The notes under the pieces were generated by a model. It saw only the letters and a list, made by a program, of their open reading frames with translations, was not told the origin of the DNA and did no database searches. This document shows positions 36,956 to 50,670 of a DNA stretch of 64,000 bases, one piece after another. Each line of letters begins with the position of its first letter. The stretch's first letter is position 1. The stretch spans positions 3,906,001 to 3,970,000 of the forward strand of contig JARFIW010001458.1 of the NCBI GenBank assembly GCA_036346225.1, given 5' to 3'. The position numbers were made by a program, and so were the translations under genes. The stretch comes from Platerodrilus igneus. Its lineage: Eukaryota > Arthropoda > Insecta > Coleoptera > Lycidae.

Positions 36956-37254
36956 CCGTGTAGACAACATATTTGTCACTCCGCAAGAATTACAAATATT
37001 AGTGGTATTAAGCGTATATTATTTTTCGTTTGAGTGCGTCGGTAATAAAGGTTACCCTGGGACTGCCGTGCAACTAAAAATTTCTTAAATTAAAATGAAA
37101 TTTATGTAAAAATTCAGAAAAATTAGCTAGTTCAACTAATACAATTCTCCTCGTAAGTCGTGTTATCGTTATCGTTCAGACTACACGTGTGTATCCATAG
37201 TGTATAAAGGTTATATTTATATTTATTTGTTTGTTTGTATCAAATAAAATAATT

Positions 37255-38052
37255 ATGGATAGAAGCAATATAAGTTTGTCTCTAAGTTCGTTGCAAGAAC
37301 AATTCCAAACAAAAATGGCAGATTTTGAAGCAAAACTTAAGAATACGACAAATGTTGCAGATCGAGAAAGTGTAGCAGGTGTAGAAGCCGAATTTTATGC
37401 ATTTAAAGAGGTTATTATTAATAGCATTGCAGCGTTGAGAAATTTAATAGAAAATGTGAATATCAAAATTGACGATTTGGAACCGTACGGGAGGCGTAAC
37501 ATGCTAATTATTCACGGAATACGAGAAGAGGATAATGAAAACCTAGAGCATACTTTGGTAAATATATTTACACGATCATTGGGTATCGAAAACTTTAATA
37601 TAGAAACTATGGTCGACAGATGTCATAGGCTTGGTAAATTGTCAAAATATCGACATAGACCAGTAATAGTAAAATTTTGTTCATATCGTTATAGAAATAT
37701 AATATTGTCACAAAAACACAAATTGAAAGATACAAAACCATTTATAACTGAGTCTCTTACCAAAAAAAAGTTCTTATTATTAAAACAATTACAAACCTTA
37801 GTTGGTAAAAGAAAAGTATGGAGTTTAGACGGGAAAATTTTCTGTATTTTACCCAATAACAAGAAAATGGTCGTCAGGAACATAGAGGATGTTAAGTTAA
37901 ATGATGAAGATGGTGTTCCGAAGCCACTAGCAGCCCAGAGCAATGAAACTGTTCAGGATACCCAGATAGTTCAAACAAAGGTGATGTCATCTAAAGGTTA
38001 CTGGACTCGCAGTCACAGCAATAGTGCTTCGACACAAAACTCACAGGTGTAA
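37255..38052 (+). CDS. LINE ORF1 protein (coiled coil plus RRM-like)
   Basis: 265 codons from the first in-frame ATG. Residues 1-75 are heptad-rich (coiled coil: LQEQFQTKMADFEAKLKN...), followed by LEPYGRRNMLIIHGIRE, the conserved entry to the RRM-like domain of non-LTR ORF1 proteins, then RCHRLGK and RPVIVKFCSYRYRN. A basic C-terminal half (KKKFLLLKQLQ) leads into a Gln/Ser-rich tail. It is probably an RNA-binding, oligomerising chaperone of the LINE ribonucleoprotein. The frame is intact. Confidence 0.88.
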   Translation: MDRSNISLSLSSLQEQFQTKMADFEAKLKNTTNVADRESVAGVEAEFYAFKEVIINSIAALRNLIENVNIKIDDLEPYGRRNMLIIHGIREEDNENLEHTLVNIFTRSLGIENFNIETMVDRCHRLGKLSKYRHRPVIVKFCSYRYRNIILSQKHKLKDTKPFITESLTKKKFLLLKQLQTLVGKRKVWSLDGKIFCILPNNKKMVVRNIEDVKLNDEDGVPKPLAAQSNETVQDTQIVQTKVMSSKGYWTRSHSNSASTQNSQV

Positions 38053-38486
38053 TATTCTTTAACGACGCTCTCTTGGTAACATTAATTATACTGTCCTTAA
38101 CGCTAGTATCATATACCTTTAGTAATTTATTGAGGATTTTTGTGGATGGCCTTATAATGAGATACGGTTAATTTTTAGGAATTCTTTCAGGAATTATCTC
38201 TACTTTTTAGAAATATTTGTTTATCATTCTTACACTTTAAAAACGCCCAACTATACATTCTTGCACACACATCAACACGCAAATAAGCTCTCACACACAA
38301 CATACAACATACACAAAATACTAATACATTTTCACATACATACACTTACAAGTAACACAAGTATTGGCAAACACGCGCATCTCATTCATAACTACCTAAA
38401 TATTTGTATTGGTATTACGCACTACATCAAAAACTCAGTTAAGATTTTTATACCCAAAGTAGTAATATCTCAAAATGTTGTAACGC

Positions 38487-41309
38487 ATGAAAGAGATTGA
38501 AATTTATTATCAGAATGTAAGGGGACTACGAACCAAAACACAATTTTTCTCTTTAAATGTTTTAAATAACAACTTTGATATTATATGTCTTAGTGAAACG
38601 TGGTTGCATGCCGGAATATATAACTCGGAGATATTTGATAATAGGTACAATGTATATAGAAAAGATAGAGAAACTGAAAATAAACGGTGGGGCGGCGGAG
38701 TTCTTATAGCAATTAACAAAAAAATATTTATCGGTTCAGCTGAATTTTAAAACTGACTTGGACCTAGTTTTAGTCAAAACTACTATTGGAGAATCCAATT
38801 ATTATATAAGTGTGAATTATTTTCCGCCAGGTTCGAAAACTGAAATATACCAAGAGTATATTAGAATATTTACCGATCTGTATATGTCACATGAAGCCCA
38901 GTTATTACTACTAGGTGATTTTAACTTGCCATTGGTCAGTGGTAGAAAATTTAATTTTAAAACAAATACTCCGCCAGTTTACAAAATATTGGAGAATTTA
39001 TTGATCTTTGTGGTTTAGTCTCATACAATAATATAGCCAATAACTCAATGAAAACATTAGATTTAGTGTTGTCAACTATGACTGTCAATGTAGTTTTATC
39101 AGACGAAAGTGTTATCCTATCTGATCCGTACCATCCTCCATTACTTATTAAATTAAACATAAACAAATATGTACATTCAACGTGCAATTCTATCAGCCAA
39201 TTTAATTTCAATTTTAAGAAATCTGATTTTGTTGTAATGTACAGATTATTAAATAATACGGATTTTGCTTTTCTTAATAATTTCACTGATGTAAATAAAG
39301 CAGTTGATGCTTTTTATAACATTATTTATGCTGTGTTTAGAAAATGTGTTCCGCGTAACACTAGATTCCATCATCACTATCCAGTATGGTTTACTCGGAA
39401 TATCATTAAAGATATTGAACTTAAAAACTTTCACCATAAATATAAACATTCATCAGCTTACCATAATAAAGAGTTTCGGCAATTAAGACAAAAAATAAAA
39501 AAAGATACAGCCGTGGCCTACCAAAAATACATCAGTCAAGTAGAGGAGGGAGTTGTGTCAGATCCTATGTCTTTCTGGACATACGTGTCTAATAAGAAAA
39601 AAAACAATAACGAAGCTCAAAGTTTTATATATGAAAACAAAAACCTTGAAAATTTAGGAGCAATCGTGAATGGTTTTTTTGAATATTTTTCCACTGTATA
39701 TACCGAAAAATCAAGTTACAAAGTAAAGTATGAGCCGGAATTAAACAGTAGTATTTCAGATACTTTTAATTTAAAATTAATAACCGAAGACGACGTAAAA
39801 ATTGCCATAAAAAGATTGAAAGCCAAGAGGTCAGCAGGACCAGGCGGGATTCCAGCTTACATATTTAAAGGCTGTATGGAAATATTCATGCAACCTCTTA
39901 CTACTTTATTTAATCTGTCACTAGAAACAGGTATATTTCCCACTAAGTGGAAATTGGCAAAAGTGACTCCCATACATAAATCGGGTACCGTAAATAATAT
40001 TCTTAATTACAGGCCAATTTCTATTCTATCCACGCCAGCAAAAATTTTCGAACATATACTGTACATAAAGATTTTCCATCATGTGTCGTCTGTATTAAAT
40101 ACTAGTCAACACGGCTTTATCCCCAAACGATCAATTCAAACTAATTTAACCGTTTTTGTAGATTATGTGAGCGAGGTACTAGACAACGGGGGACAAGTAG
40201 ACGTTATCTATACTGACTTTTCAAAAGCCTTTGACAAAGTTTGTCATGATGTCTTGCTCGAAAAGTTAGCATCGATTGGGTTTTCTGAGACTATGATACA
40301 ATTTTTTAGGTCATACCTGCAAGAAAGACAGGCATATGTTTGCTATAGGAACACAATATCCAAACAGTTTGATGTGGCATCTGGAGTACCGCAGGGGAGT
40401 AATTTAGGGCCATTAATGTTTTTGATATTCATCAATGATCTCCCATTTGCTTTAAATAATTGCAGGTATTTACTGTATGCAGATGATCTAAAACTATTTA
40501 AGGAAGTGATAGATATGAATAGCTGTAAAACTATGCAGGCTGAACTAAACAAAGTCCAACAATGGTGTGAAAGAAACAAGTTACACTTAAATGTTACAAA
40601 ATGTTTTAAAATGAGTTATTCGCTTAAAACAAACAAGATTAACTATAATTATACATTGCTAAATAGTACATTAACTGAAGTGAATAACATCAAAGATCTA
40701 GTAGTTATATTTAGTAGCAATTTACATTTTGGCGACCACATCGAAACAGTTTGCTCATCTGCGTACAAAACACTGGGATTTATCATCCGTAACACACGGC
40801 AATTTCAGAATACAGAAAGTATTAAAGTGTTGTTTGATACCTTAGTCAGATCAAAGCTTGAGTTTGCAATCACTGTCTGGGATCCAGGGACTCTTAAGCA
40901 CCCACAAATGATAGAAACGGTGCAAAATAAATTTATTTCGTACATGTACTTTAAAAAATATAAAACATTCATCGGTTTCAATCCATATGCTTCTGCGAGG
41001 TCAATGCTAAATGCTACTAAGTTGGAACAGCGAAGGATCGTGATAAAACTCACTTTTTTGTATAAAATAATCAACAATCTCATTGACTGCTCCGTTATTT
41101 TGAGTAAGATTGGGTTCTATGTACCCTTCCATTCTGGTAGACTAAAAAAGTTATTTCATATTCCACAGTATCACACAGAGCTTAGGAAAAATTCTCCTAT
41201 CATAAAAATGTTATCTCTATACAATAATTTACAACAAAGCTCAAATATACCTTTATTTGAAAAATCATTGCGAAATTTCAAGAAAACGATGTATGAAGTT
41301 ATCAATTAA
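38487..41309 (+). pseudogene. LINE ORF2: endonuclease and reverse transcriptase, two frameshifts
   Basis: APE-type endonuclease: EIYYQNVRGLRTKTQFF, DIICLSETWL and GGGVLIAI (38,487-38,750), then LLLGDFNLP in the next frame (38,915), then LDLVLST and SDPYHPPLLI (39,055-39,145) back in the first frame. The RT runs continuously from 39,048 for 753 codons: SAGPGGIPAYIFKG, TPIHKSG..NYRPIS, IYTDFSKAFDKVCHDVL (motif A), SGVPQGSNLGPLMFLIFIND (motif B), LLYADDLKLF (motif C). It ends with a Jockey/CR1-like thumb. Two frameshifts, near 38,750 and 39,020, disable the endonuclease, while the RT half is uninterrupted. Confidence 0.9.
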
Positions 41310-41334
41310 TTTAAAAGTACTTGCGTAATACAGG

Positions 41335-41526
<192 letters not shown>

Positions 41527-41705
41527 ATTTGTAAATATAAGTCATGTTTATTTATAAAATATTCATTACAATTAAGCATAATTTCCTTACATGGAAGGAT
41601 TATATAAAAATGAATAAACCATATTATTTATAATTAGCTTAGTGGAAATATGTAACTAGGCGTACGCCTGTATATTTCCAATAAATAAATAAATAAATAA
41701 ATATT

Positions 41706-44467
41706 TGGCTTTATCACATAATTCGCACTGATTGATAAAGTCGGTCGTTAGTTCTTTCATGTCCTTGAAATAGTAACGTCTCATAATTTGTTTTAGGGTC
41801 TCGTTTATTCCTAGATGGTTGGTCTTTCCTTCGTGTTGGTTTCTTATTACGTCATTTATTTCGTCAGGGTCGTCTCATGTTATTAATTTTCTTGTGCATC
41901 TTTTAAGTTCGGGGCCAGAATTGTTAAATAGTTTTACATATATTTCTGAAAATCGTTTATATAAGTTTTCTGTGTTAAAATAAAAGTCAAATCGTTTTTT
42001 CTCGGGGGTGTATTCCTTTAATATTTTAATTATTTGTGACTCATTGTCGTCTTTAGTTATTTGAATTTTGTAAATTTTCTTATTATCCACTTTCGTGTAT
42101 TTTAGAGGGTTGGGGTTGTTTAAAACTTCCGTGATTATAAATTGATTGGGCTTCGTGTCTATAGCTTCGTTTAAAATTTTTATTGCGGTTTCCGGTTCGT
42201 CATTTTGTGTCGAATGTATGGTTTCGATTTCTTCTGGGTCTTCTCTGACTTCGGTTTCGTCTATTTTTCCTGCTAATGATTCTGCCGCAAGTGCGTTAAG
42301 TTGGATTCTACTTAAAGCGTCTGCATTATTGTTGTAAATTCCCTTTTTGTATATGATCTCATAATCATATTCTTGTAGTCTAATTCTCCATCTTTGTAAT
42401 TTCGAGTTAGGTTCTTTGAGTTTGCATAGCCATACTAGTGGTCTATGATCGGTATATATATAAAATTTCCGTCCGTATAGGTACGGTCTAAAATATTTTG
42501 TTGCCCAAATTATGGCTAACAATTCTTTCTCTATCGTACTGTATCGTTGCTCTGTTTCGTTGAGGGTTATGGATGCGTAACTGATAGGTTTATCGTTACC
42601 TACTGTTCCTTGGCTTAATACTGCGCCTAAGGCTACATTTGATGCGTCTGTTGTTAAAATGAATGGTTTTGAAAAGTCTGGGTATTCTAATACGGGGTGA
42701 TTTGTTAAAATACTTTTGATTTTGTCTACTGCTTTTATGAATTCTGGGGTATGTACAATTTTGTTTCCCTTTTTTAAACAATTGGTCAGGGGCTTTGTTA
42801 TTTGAGCATAACCTTTTATAAATTTTCGGTAAATATCCGCTAAGGCCTAATAATCCTTTAATCTCTTTATTCGTTTTGGGTATGGGGTAATTTAATACAG
42901 CGTTTGTTTTGTCGGGGTTTGGCATCACTCCTTGGGGTGTTATTACGTGTCCTAAAAAGGTTACTTCTTTCTGTAGAAATTCGCTTTTGTCTAGTTGTAC
43001 TTTAAATTTTGCGGTTCTTAATCTTTCGAACACTTCTTTTAATCTTTCTATGTGCTCCACTAATGATGTTGAATACACTATTATATCGTCTAGGTACACA
43101 AGGCATTTTTCGTTGTGTATCTCTCGTAGTATGTTATCCATTACTCGTTGAAAAGTTGCGGGTGCGTTCTTCAGTCCAAATGGCATCCGTTTATACTCGT
43201 AGTGTCCTCTAGGGGTGCTAAAGGCTGTTTTCTGTGTATCTCCTTCTTCCATTTCTACTTGATGGTATCCTGATGATAAGTCTAGCGTTGAAAAATATTG
43301 GCACTTGCCTAACTTGTCTAATATTTCTGTTATATTCGGTAACGGGTATTTATCGTCTACCGTTTTTTCATTTAGTTTGCGGTAATCTATTACCATTTGG
43401 TATTTCCGTTTTCCTGATGCGTCTAGTTTCTTTGGTACTATTAGTACGGGGCTGCTCCATGGTGAATTGGAGTGTTGTATAATATCTTGATCTAATAGAT
43501 CGGTTACTTGTCTGTCAGCTTCTTCCTGACTTGCCTGGGGTAATCTGTATGCTTTGGTGAATAGGGGTTTGTTATCCGTTAGCTCAATGTTGTGTTTAAC
43601 TGTATTTGTAAACGTTAGGGGTATTCCTTCGCAATGGAATATATCGCGGTATTCATAACATAATTTTTGTATTGCTTTTTGTTCTTCGTGATTTATGTCG
43701 CGGTTAAATCGGATATTATTTAAATTTTGTTTTAACATTTCATCGTTTTCTACGGGGTTATAAGTTTCGTTTGGGGATTCATCTATTTCCATTTCGTTAA
43801 AGTTTAATTCTTCTACGTTTATCGGATTTGTTAAAGATATTTCTACGGGGTAAGCGTTTGAGTTTAATATGGTCGTTGTAGCGTAATTGTCTTTGATTTT
43901 TACTAATGCGGTTGGGGTTTCTAGTCCTTGTTGAAAAGTTATATGATTTATTATTCCTAAGTTTTTATTTGAATTTACGGGGAGTCTTATTTTTTTCTCT
44001 GTTCGGGGTTCTAATGTATATTTTTCGTCGATTTGGGTATTTTGAAATTTGATGGGGATTCGTCCATACTTGGTTCTTAATAATCGGTTTTTGATATCTA
44101 TGTTGGCTCCTAATTTTCTTAGAAGGTCCATTCCTAATAGTCCGTTATATTTGTCATTAAATTCAAATATGCAGAATTTGTGTTTCATCTTTACGTTAAA
44201 GGTTTTTGGTAAAGGTATGTTTGCTACGAATTGGTGTATGGTTGTTTGATGGGCGGTTTTAATTTTAAAGGGTTCTCTTTCTACATAGTTTAGATAATGT
44301 TTTTTTACTGTTCGCGGGCTTATTAATGTTTTTGAAGATCCGGTATCGATTAGTAATTTAAAGTCAGCGTGGGGTATTTCGATATAGGGTAATACAAGGT
44401 GATTCATATTATTTAGATTTATTACGATAGGTCGTTTATAAAATGGTCCATTTGTAAATTTGAACAT
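41706..44467 (-). pseudogene. pol: Errantivirus pol: protease, RT, RNase H, integrase N-terminus
   Basis: The minus-strand frame 44,467-42,830 holds an aspartic protease (LLIDTGSSKTLI near 44,350; NGLLGMDLLRKLG) and an RT (NSPWSSPVLIVPKK; FSTLDLSSGYHQVEM; MPFGLKNAPATFQRVM; YLDDIIVYS at 43,082-43,100; VTFLGHVIT). A one-base frameshift near 42,830 moves the thumb and RNase H into another frame. RNase H follows (LLAIIWATKYFRPYL; IYTDHRPLVW; NNADALSRI, 42,522-42,300). After a linker a TGA near 41,873 precedes the integrase zinc domain (NQHEGKTNHLG, then CELC). The LINE then interrupts integrase. Confidence 0.92.
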
Positions 44468-45650
44468 GTGTTCTCTTCGTCGTCTTCCTCGTAATTTTCG
44501 TGTGGTTCTTCGCGTTCGTAATGGTTTGATTGATTCTGTTCATTATTCGTACACGGTTGATTATTATTATTCTGGTCATCTTCATACTCTTCTACTTCTT
44601 GGTGAAATAGCTCTTCTGAAGTGAAAGTGCGTTTTTGATTGGTGTTTGGTCTTATGTGCGTTATTTTTGTGTTAGGTCTGGTGTTACCAGATGAGGTATC
44701 CATTGGTGTAGGTTTGTAATAATTATTGGGATTATTATTGTTTATCATCGGTGAGTTTCTGTTAGGATTTGCGTTAAATGTTGGTCTTTGTTGATTTATA
44801 TTTTGGTTAAATCTCGGTTGAAATACGGGTTTTGACAAGTTCAAGTTAAATGTTGGTTGATATGTGGGTTTTGAAAAGTTCGGATAAAATGTTGGTTTTG
44901 AGAATTGTTTGTATTGGTTGTTAAAGTTTGAATTATTAAAATGTGGATTATTTGTTCGCGTTTGGTTTGTTTGTGCATTGAATGGGTTAAATTTTTGTTG
45001 TGGATTTATTTGTCTTGCGGGTTGTATAGTTTTCATTGGCGTATAGCTTTTATTCGCGTTGGGGTTATATAGTCGGTTTCTATAGTACATTACATTCTTT
45101 TCTTCAATTATCATATTCATTGCTTCTTCTAAGTTTTGGGAATGTTGAAATCTAATTTTATCTAAAAGTCTTTTGGGTAGTGCATTTAGATAGGTATCTA
45201 ATGACATCTCGTCATACATTTTGGTTTTTAATAGTCTCTCATTTGGGCCGGTCTCTTCGATTTTGAGTTTTGTCAAAATAAAACTTCTTACATCTTGGCA
45301 TATCATTCCAAATTGATAGGGTGACTGGTTGTGTTCCATTCGTAGGTTGGTTAAATCCCTTACTAAACATTTTAAGTTCCGTTGGTCGCCGAAATATGCA
45401 ATTAATATTCGTTTATACCGTTCCCATTCGTCTACGTTTTCGCGACTGGCTATTAACGTTAGTGCCCTTCCGGTTAGTTTACTGGTAATGAGGCGGATAA
45501 GCAAAGTGTTCCTGTCGTGGTCACCTGGCTTATAAAAGGTTTTTAAGATTATTTCGGAAGTCGAAATATACGTACTTAACATACATTAATCTCCGTTAAA
45601 TTGGCGTATCATTTCGAGGTACAGCCTCATTTCATTAGTCATCTTGGCTA
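44422..45650 (-). pseudogene. gag: Errantivirus gag
   Basis: A continuous 386-codon frame (45,582-44,422) contains a capsid-like helical N-terminal half (YFGDQRNLKCLVRDLTNLRM, SPYQFGMICQDVRSFI, LPKRLLDKIRF) and an Asn/Gln/Pro-rich C-terminal half with no CCHC knuckle, as in gypsy-group errantiviruses. It overlaps pol by 46 nt in a different frame, the usual frameshift arrangement. An in-frame TAA at 45,586-45,588 separates it from about 18 upstream codons that read like the gag N-terminus (MTNEMRLYLEMIRQFNG), so the start is probably lost by nonsense mutation. Confidence 0.85.
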
Positions 45651-47429
45651 GGGTAATATTTGGGTAATTTTAAAAAAATAAAAATTTTTTTTTTTTTGAA
45701 AAATTTTGGATTTATTTTGTGGTTTTTCGGTGTTATTTGATGAGTTTTACGCTTGGTATTAGTTTGGTTGAGTTTACTTTTGATTTGCCGATTTTTAATT
45801 TTAATTTCCGAAGTTTCAATAGGCTGAGTTATTTTTGTGGTAATTTATCGGGTGTAAATGTTTTGCGTTATTTGCGTCAGTTATTATTTCTCTAATTTTT
45901 AATTATGTCGATTTTATTTAGGTGCGTAATAATTATCTTGTTGGTTTATGCGAATGTAAGGTGTCTGCAATGCTTACAATGTTGTTATCTGCTACAGGAT
46001 GTTGTTAGTTACTTAGTTGCGTTTGCGTTTCTATTATAAGTTATTTTTAATTTTACCGTGGGTGTAATTTAGTACTCGCAGTGATTTTATACACTGAAAT
46101 TTGTGCGTCTTTAATTTATTTAAATGTTTTCACGTTTGAATACGGTTGTAGTTTGCGTTTCAGTACCGTACTTATTTATCCTCTTGAGTAGTTTTAGTTG
46201 ATGCTTTAATAAAGTTTCCGATCGTAATTTTATGTTCCTTTTAATTTCACAATGATGAAAGGTTTCGCGATGTAGTTAAATATCTTTTGTAGGTGATTTA
46301 TTATTAGATTTTTATGCGTATTTATTCAAGGTTAGTTTCATTCACTTTTGATGAAGTATGAGTGTTGGTTTTACGTTCAATTTGCGCTTTGTTAATTCTC
46401 GTATTAAGATGTGGTTTTTAATAATAGAATGCGATTTGTCTATTTATGGATGGTATTTGAGTTTGAATCGTGGTGTTATTAGGTTTTTTTAATTGCTCGT
46501 GGTTTTGCTTTCGCGTTTTTTCTTGGTGTATATAAATTATTTTGTGCGTCAGTTAATTCTTTTATTGTGGGATTGAAAGTTTTTATTTCTTGTGTTAGTT
46601 GAGATTGTAGAATTAGAAGTTCTAAAAATTTCTTGCGTTAGTTAAGTTAAGATTTAATTCAAAAATTCTAAAATTTTTTGTGTCAGTTAAGGTTTAATTC
46701 AACGATTCTAAAATTTGTTGTGCCAGTTAAGGTTGTTGAGTTAGAGGTTTTAAAAATTTTTTTCGCGCCAGTTAAGATTTAATTCCGCAATCTTAAGAGG
46801 TTTGGTTTTGTTTCTAAGAATTTTTCTTACGTTACTTAAAACGTGATCTAGTCTCTTGCGCGGTGCGACTTTTTTAATAATTGTCTCTAGTTTTTGTTTC
46901 AGAATAATTTTTCTCAGTTCTTAGTCTCAGAATTTTTTGTTGTCTCAAGTTTTTGTAAATTTTTTATATATACAAGTAAAACAATAATAAAATTTCAATA
47001 AAGGCTTGAAGATAATCTCTAGCAATTGCTAAGTCGATTATTTTCCAAAAATGGCATAAAATATTTGTAACAATAGTCAATATATACATAAATAAATCAT
47101 AAACTAGCAAATATCAATTGTCTTTGTTAATAATAAAATAAATTTCAATTGGTTTAGGAAAATGAACTTACACTAGTTGCTTGGTTGCTTTCATTGATTT
47201 GTTTTCTTTGTTTCTGTTTTTCTTTTGGTTTCTTGGATTTGATCTATGCTTGTATCGCCTCCAATTTTTTTCTTTTGTTGAATTCAAACTATGCTTGTTT
47301 CTCCTTCAACTGCTGGACTTGAACGATGCGTGTTTCTCCTCTAACTTTTGTTTTTGTTCTGCCAAAATCGGAATTGAAATTTCCGGACCACCAATTCCTC
47401 GAAGTTGGATTCGCTAGTGCCCTTTTAAC
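45651..47429 (-). other. Errantivirus 5' leader
   Basis: About 1.8 kb between primer site and gag, long for this class. It has no conserved frame. From 46,540 to 46,900 a series of diverged repeats of about 55-65 bp (TGTGCCAGTTAAGRTTTAATTC..TCTAAAAWTT) is visible on the plus strand. Confidence 0.7.
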
Positions 47430-47447
47430 ATCCGTACGACTGCGCCA
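47430..47447 (-). promoter_or_regulatory. Primer-binding site, tRNA-Ser-like
   Basis: On the minus strand TGGCGCAGTCGTACGGAT begins at the last base of the 5' LTR. It is close to the tRNA-Ser primer site used by 17.6/297-type errantiviruses, differing in the middle few bases. Confidence 0.75.
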
Positions 47448-48028
47448 GTTAAGGTTTGTGGCTTCGAGCGGTCCTTTTTAAAAAGACTTCTTTGGTCCTT
47501 AACACATTTATTTATTTTTACAGATTTGAACAATTACAATCTTGAATTAATTTATTCTAAGTCGAATAGTTAATACTTAATTGTACAGTGAGTTACCGAC
47601 GAACTGCAATGTGAAAGCTGAACGTTGATGAACTGACTAGGAGTGGAGCTCCTGGTCCTTATATAACTTTCTCCCCCTCACAATTCTGTGGGAACCTGCG
47701 GACGTAATGTCCGCTTACACTTCATAATACATAGTTGCTATCTTAAAAGCTATTCATAATTACATGTTGCAGGCTTATTCTGCGTAATCTCGGTACCTGA
47801 CATCCGACGACCGTCTGTGACCTGACATTTGCAGTGTCACTTATCCTTGTGCTACTTTGTAGCGTTTCCACTCGTGGGAACTGAAATCATCTTAATATAA
47901 TGTAATAAATTGTTGCAATTTGTCTTTTATGACATTGTTGCACTGTCCTAACATTTCCTAATGTTTCCTAATATTTCCTAATAAAGATATTAGTTTTATA
48001 TGTAAAATAGATGGGGGATCCTATAACT
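47447..48028 (-). repeat. 5' LTR of the errantivirus
   Basis: 582 bp, about 98.5% identical to the 3' LTR by eye. It is adjacent to the primer site on one side and to CGTT (mutated target duplication) on the other. Confidence 0.95.
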
Positions 48029-48295
48029 CGTTTACAAATCGTGTTTTTTCCATCCAAACAAAGAATTGGATGCTTGGCAACTGTTAACATCCGCTTCCCT
48101 CGTGTACCAGTAGACACATCCCAGCCCATGCGCACCCCTTGTCCATGCACACCCCTGCCCATGCGCACTCCCTTTTATAAATAAAGAACAATGTTGTATA
48201 CTATTATAAAATGTTTATTCTAACATTATACATAACAAATTTAAAAATATTTAATACCAAGCATGGAGTCATTTAAACTTAATTTTAATTCAAAG
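48029..48295. other. Left arm, region downstream of P1
   Basis: Non-coding; matches 53,763-54,045 in reverse complement, minus a 45-bp piece present only on the right (TATTTGGGCGGTATGGAGTA...). An imperfect direct repeat CCCATGCGCAC is at 48,124-48,170. Confidence 0.7.
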
Positions 48296-50670
48296 TTATA
48301 CACAGAAGACAGTCCTTTCTTTATGTTTGTTTGGAGTGGTTTTAATTTTATCTAATTTTATTCGCAGCTTAAAATTTAAATCGACACCCAAGTCTTCTAT
48401 CTCCTTCTCTAGCCAATAGTTTGATACATAGAGACCGTCTAGGTTTTCGAATTGTAAAATGTACCAAAGTTTGCCTTTATATTTAAACTCTTTGATTCCA
48501 CCGACAACCAGATCCATTCCTTCGTGTAATTCTTGCAGCTTGTGACAATCTTTTAATCGCGGCTTTCCCACTATATCCTGCATACGTATCTTGTTAGCTT
48601 GATCGACTTCTTCTTGTCGGTATTGGAGGAAATTCTTATTCTCCCACACACTGTTGCGTAGTTGCATGTCCACCACTTTTGGGAATATATGGTTGTTATA
48701 GGTTGTAGGACCCTCGGTTTTAAATGATCCGAAAGATTCTTTACTAGGCAAATATACAATGTTTAACGGAACCCTTTTGCGTGTGATGTACGCCAAGGTT
48801 ACGAAACCCGCATTCCTTAGTTCGTCTTTGTTATCTGCCATTTTGATAAATACGTTTTTAGAATAACCTTTTAAAAAGTATACGGATTTAGTACCATTCT
48901 TTTCCGCAAGAACGCCAACATAACTAAAAGAGTCTTTCTTACTAACTGCAAATGCATATAGCTTGTAGAACCCGGATGTATTTAAGTCAGTCCATCGACA
49001 CATAAAATAATCTTTTATTTCTTCCTCATTTTCTCTAATAAGATGTTCTTTGTCTAACACATCTTTGTATTGTTCGCGTATTGTCGCAGTGTTTTTTATG
49101 TAGTTCAATTTTCGCCTTTTTGCATCCATTTCCTGTAATTCCAGTTGTCTTTTTCTTCCACTTACAGCGTATGGCATGCATATTGGGACAATTTCCTTTA
49201 GCGTAAACGGATAGAGTTTACTACCAATATTTACGAGTTGTCGTACAACCTCTGGGCGAATGTTAGGCGTATTTATCAACTCCAATTACGAAATGACTGT
49301 TTCTTTTGGAATGGTGTTGCAGATTGTGTAAAATAAGTACTACCTGCTTTAATGTAGCACTTGTGTAGGATTTTTATTTTATCTTGGCTGTCTTCCTCCC
49401 CTACTATCTCCAAATAATTTACAGGTAAATAGTTAAAACTAAAAGCCTAAAGCATCTCCTTTATCAATTTTTCCCTTTCCTTTGGTTTTTCGGACAACTT
49501 AATTTGCAAGCCCGTCAATTTCTTTGTTTTGCTATTTTTTCAATACACGTACTGTAGTAGGTTATTATACACTTAAACAGCAGCTATTTTGTAGCTTGTC
49601 CGATAGCTTACTCCACATTTTGGCAAGTGGTACCGAATATATTGGCGCCTTTAGGAAGTATAACTTTCTATGTTCCAATAAGGTTAAACAGTCTTTTAAG
49701 GGATTATACACCCGTTGCGCACTGACATAGTTTCCAATTGTACAGTTATATATTGTCGCTTCCAATCGCGTAATACCATGTTCTTTGGCCAAAGTAGACG
49801 CAAATGTTTCCCTTAAACGTACATCTGGACAACGTAAAAAATCTAGTATATGATTGCCAAGTTGTTTATTAACACCAGGACTTGTTATCTGACACACAAA
49901 TTTATTGTATATCTTAACTCTTGCATTGGTTGTTAGCCATGTTAAATAATCAATTCCCACAGTTTTATGGTTATCAACTATAATATTGCACCTTTCTTTG
50001 TATTCGCCCTTATGGCAAAAGTTATGGTTTGTAGTTAAATAATTACACATCTCCATCTTGCTAAATATGCCAGCAAAATCTTGGGTTACATCCATGTCAA
50101 AAAGATATTAATAATCTTTATTGAGTTCGTCTAATATATCTAGTAGATCCTCCAATAAAGTTTCCAACTTAACATCTGCTAGTTCCACTTTGTGCAGAAC
50201 ACAGGATTTTGGAATTTTTTATTAATGCTTTCGAGGTCTTCTTTTCCGATAATTTCTTTTACGCCCTAGCCCATCTTGTTAGTGCTTTTTAGAGAAAACG
50301 GAAGCTTAGCTTCAAGAGCATGCTTAGCGGAAACGAATCGGTCGAACTTTCTTCGTAGATAGCTATTAAATGCACTACAAATTTCTCTTTTTAGGATAAA
50401 CATCCTTTTGTTTGCAGATGTTTGTTCGGCGTCAGAAAAGTCGCAAATTTTAACCAACCATATATTGCCACAAATTGGTTCTGTAATTGGTGTGTATAGT
50501 CCACCAGTCAGCATCTGTTCACCTTCGACATAACAAATATTACCAATATCTGTCACCAGATTATTGTTGCACATATTTTCTGCCAACAGCCATAATCCAA
50601 ATCGCTCATTTGTCGGTTTCACTTTATTCCCAAGTAGTTGAGAAACGTTAATTACCTTGGAGACGCTCAT
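48296..50670 (-). pseudogene. P1, ~800-aa putative replication protein, left arm
   Basis: ATG at 50,670 (MSVSKVINVSQLLGNKVKPT). Three blocks remain open: 50,670-50,266, 50,095-49,565 and 49,285-48,296. The last continues the same protein past a single TAA at 49,286-49,288; it is not a separate gene, because the right arm reads through at that point. The middle block has [22 protein letters not shown] and GITRLEATIY, a spacing reminiscent of Rep_trans-type rolling-circle initiators (D-x-D..., R-x-Y-x-K, R-x-E). The last block has a basic KRRK stretch, then a globular region ending GLYVSNYWLEKEI. I do not recognise the C-terminal domain. Stops near 50,268 and 50,108 and frame changes disable it. 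It has no signal peptide or membrane segment. Confidence 0.6.

Noticed and set aside
48296..49285. A separate 329-aa gene next to P1
   Set aside because: It starts right after a TAA with no ATG, and the right arm reads through the equivalent position, so it is the C-terminal part of P1.
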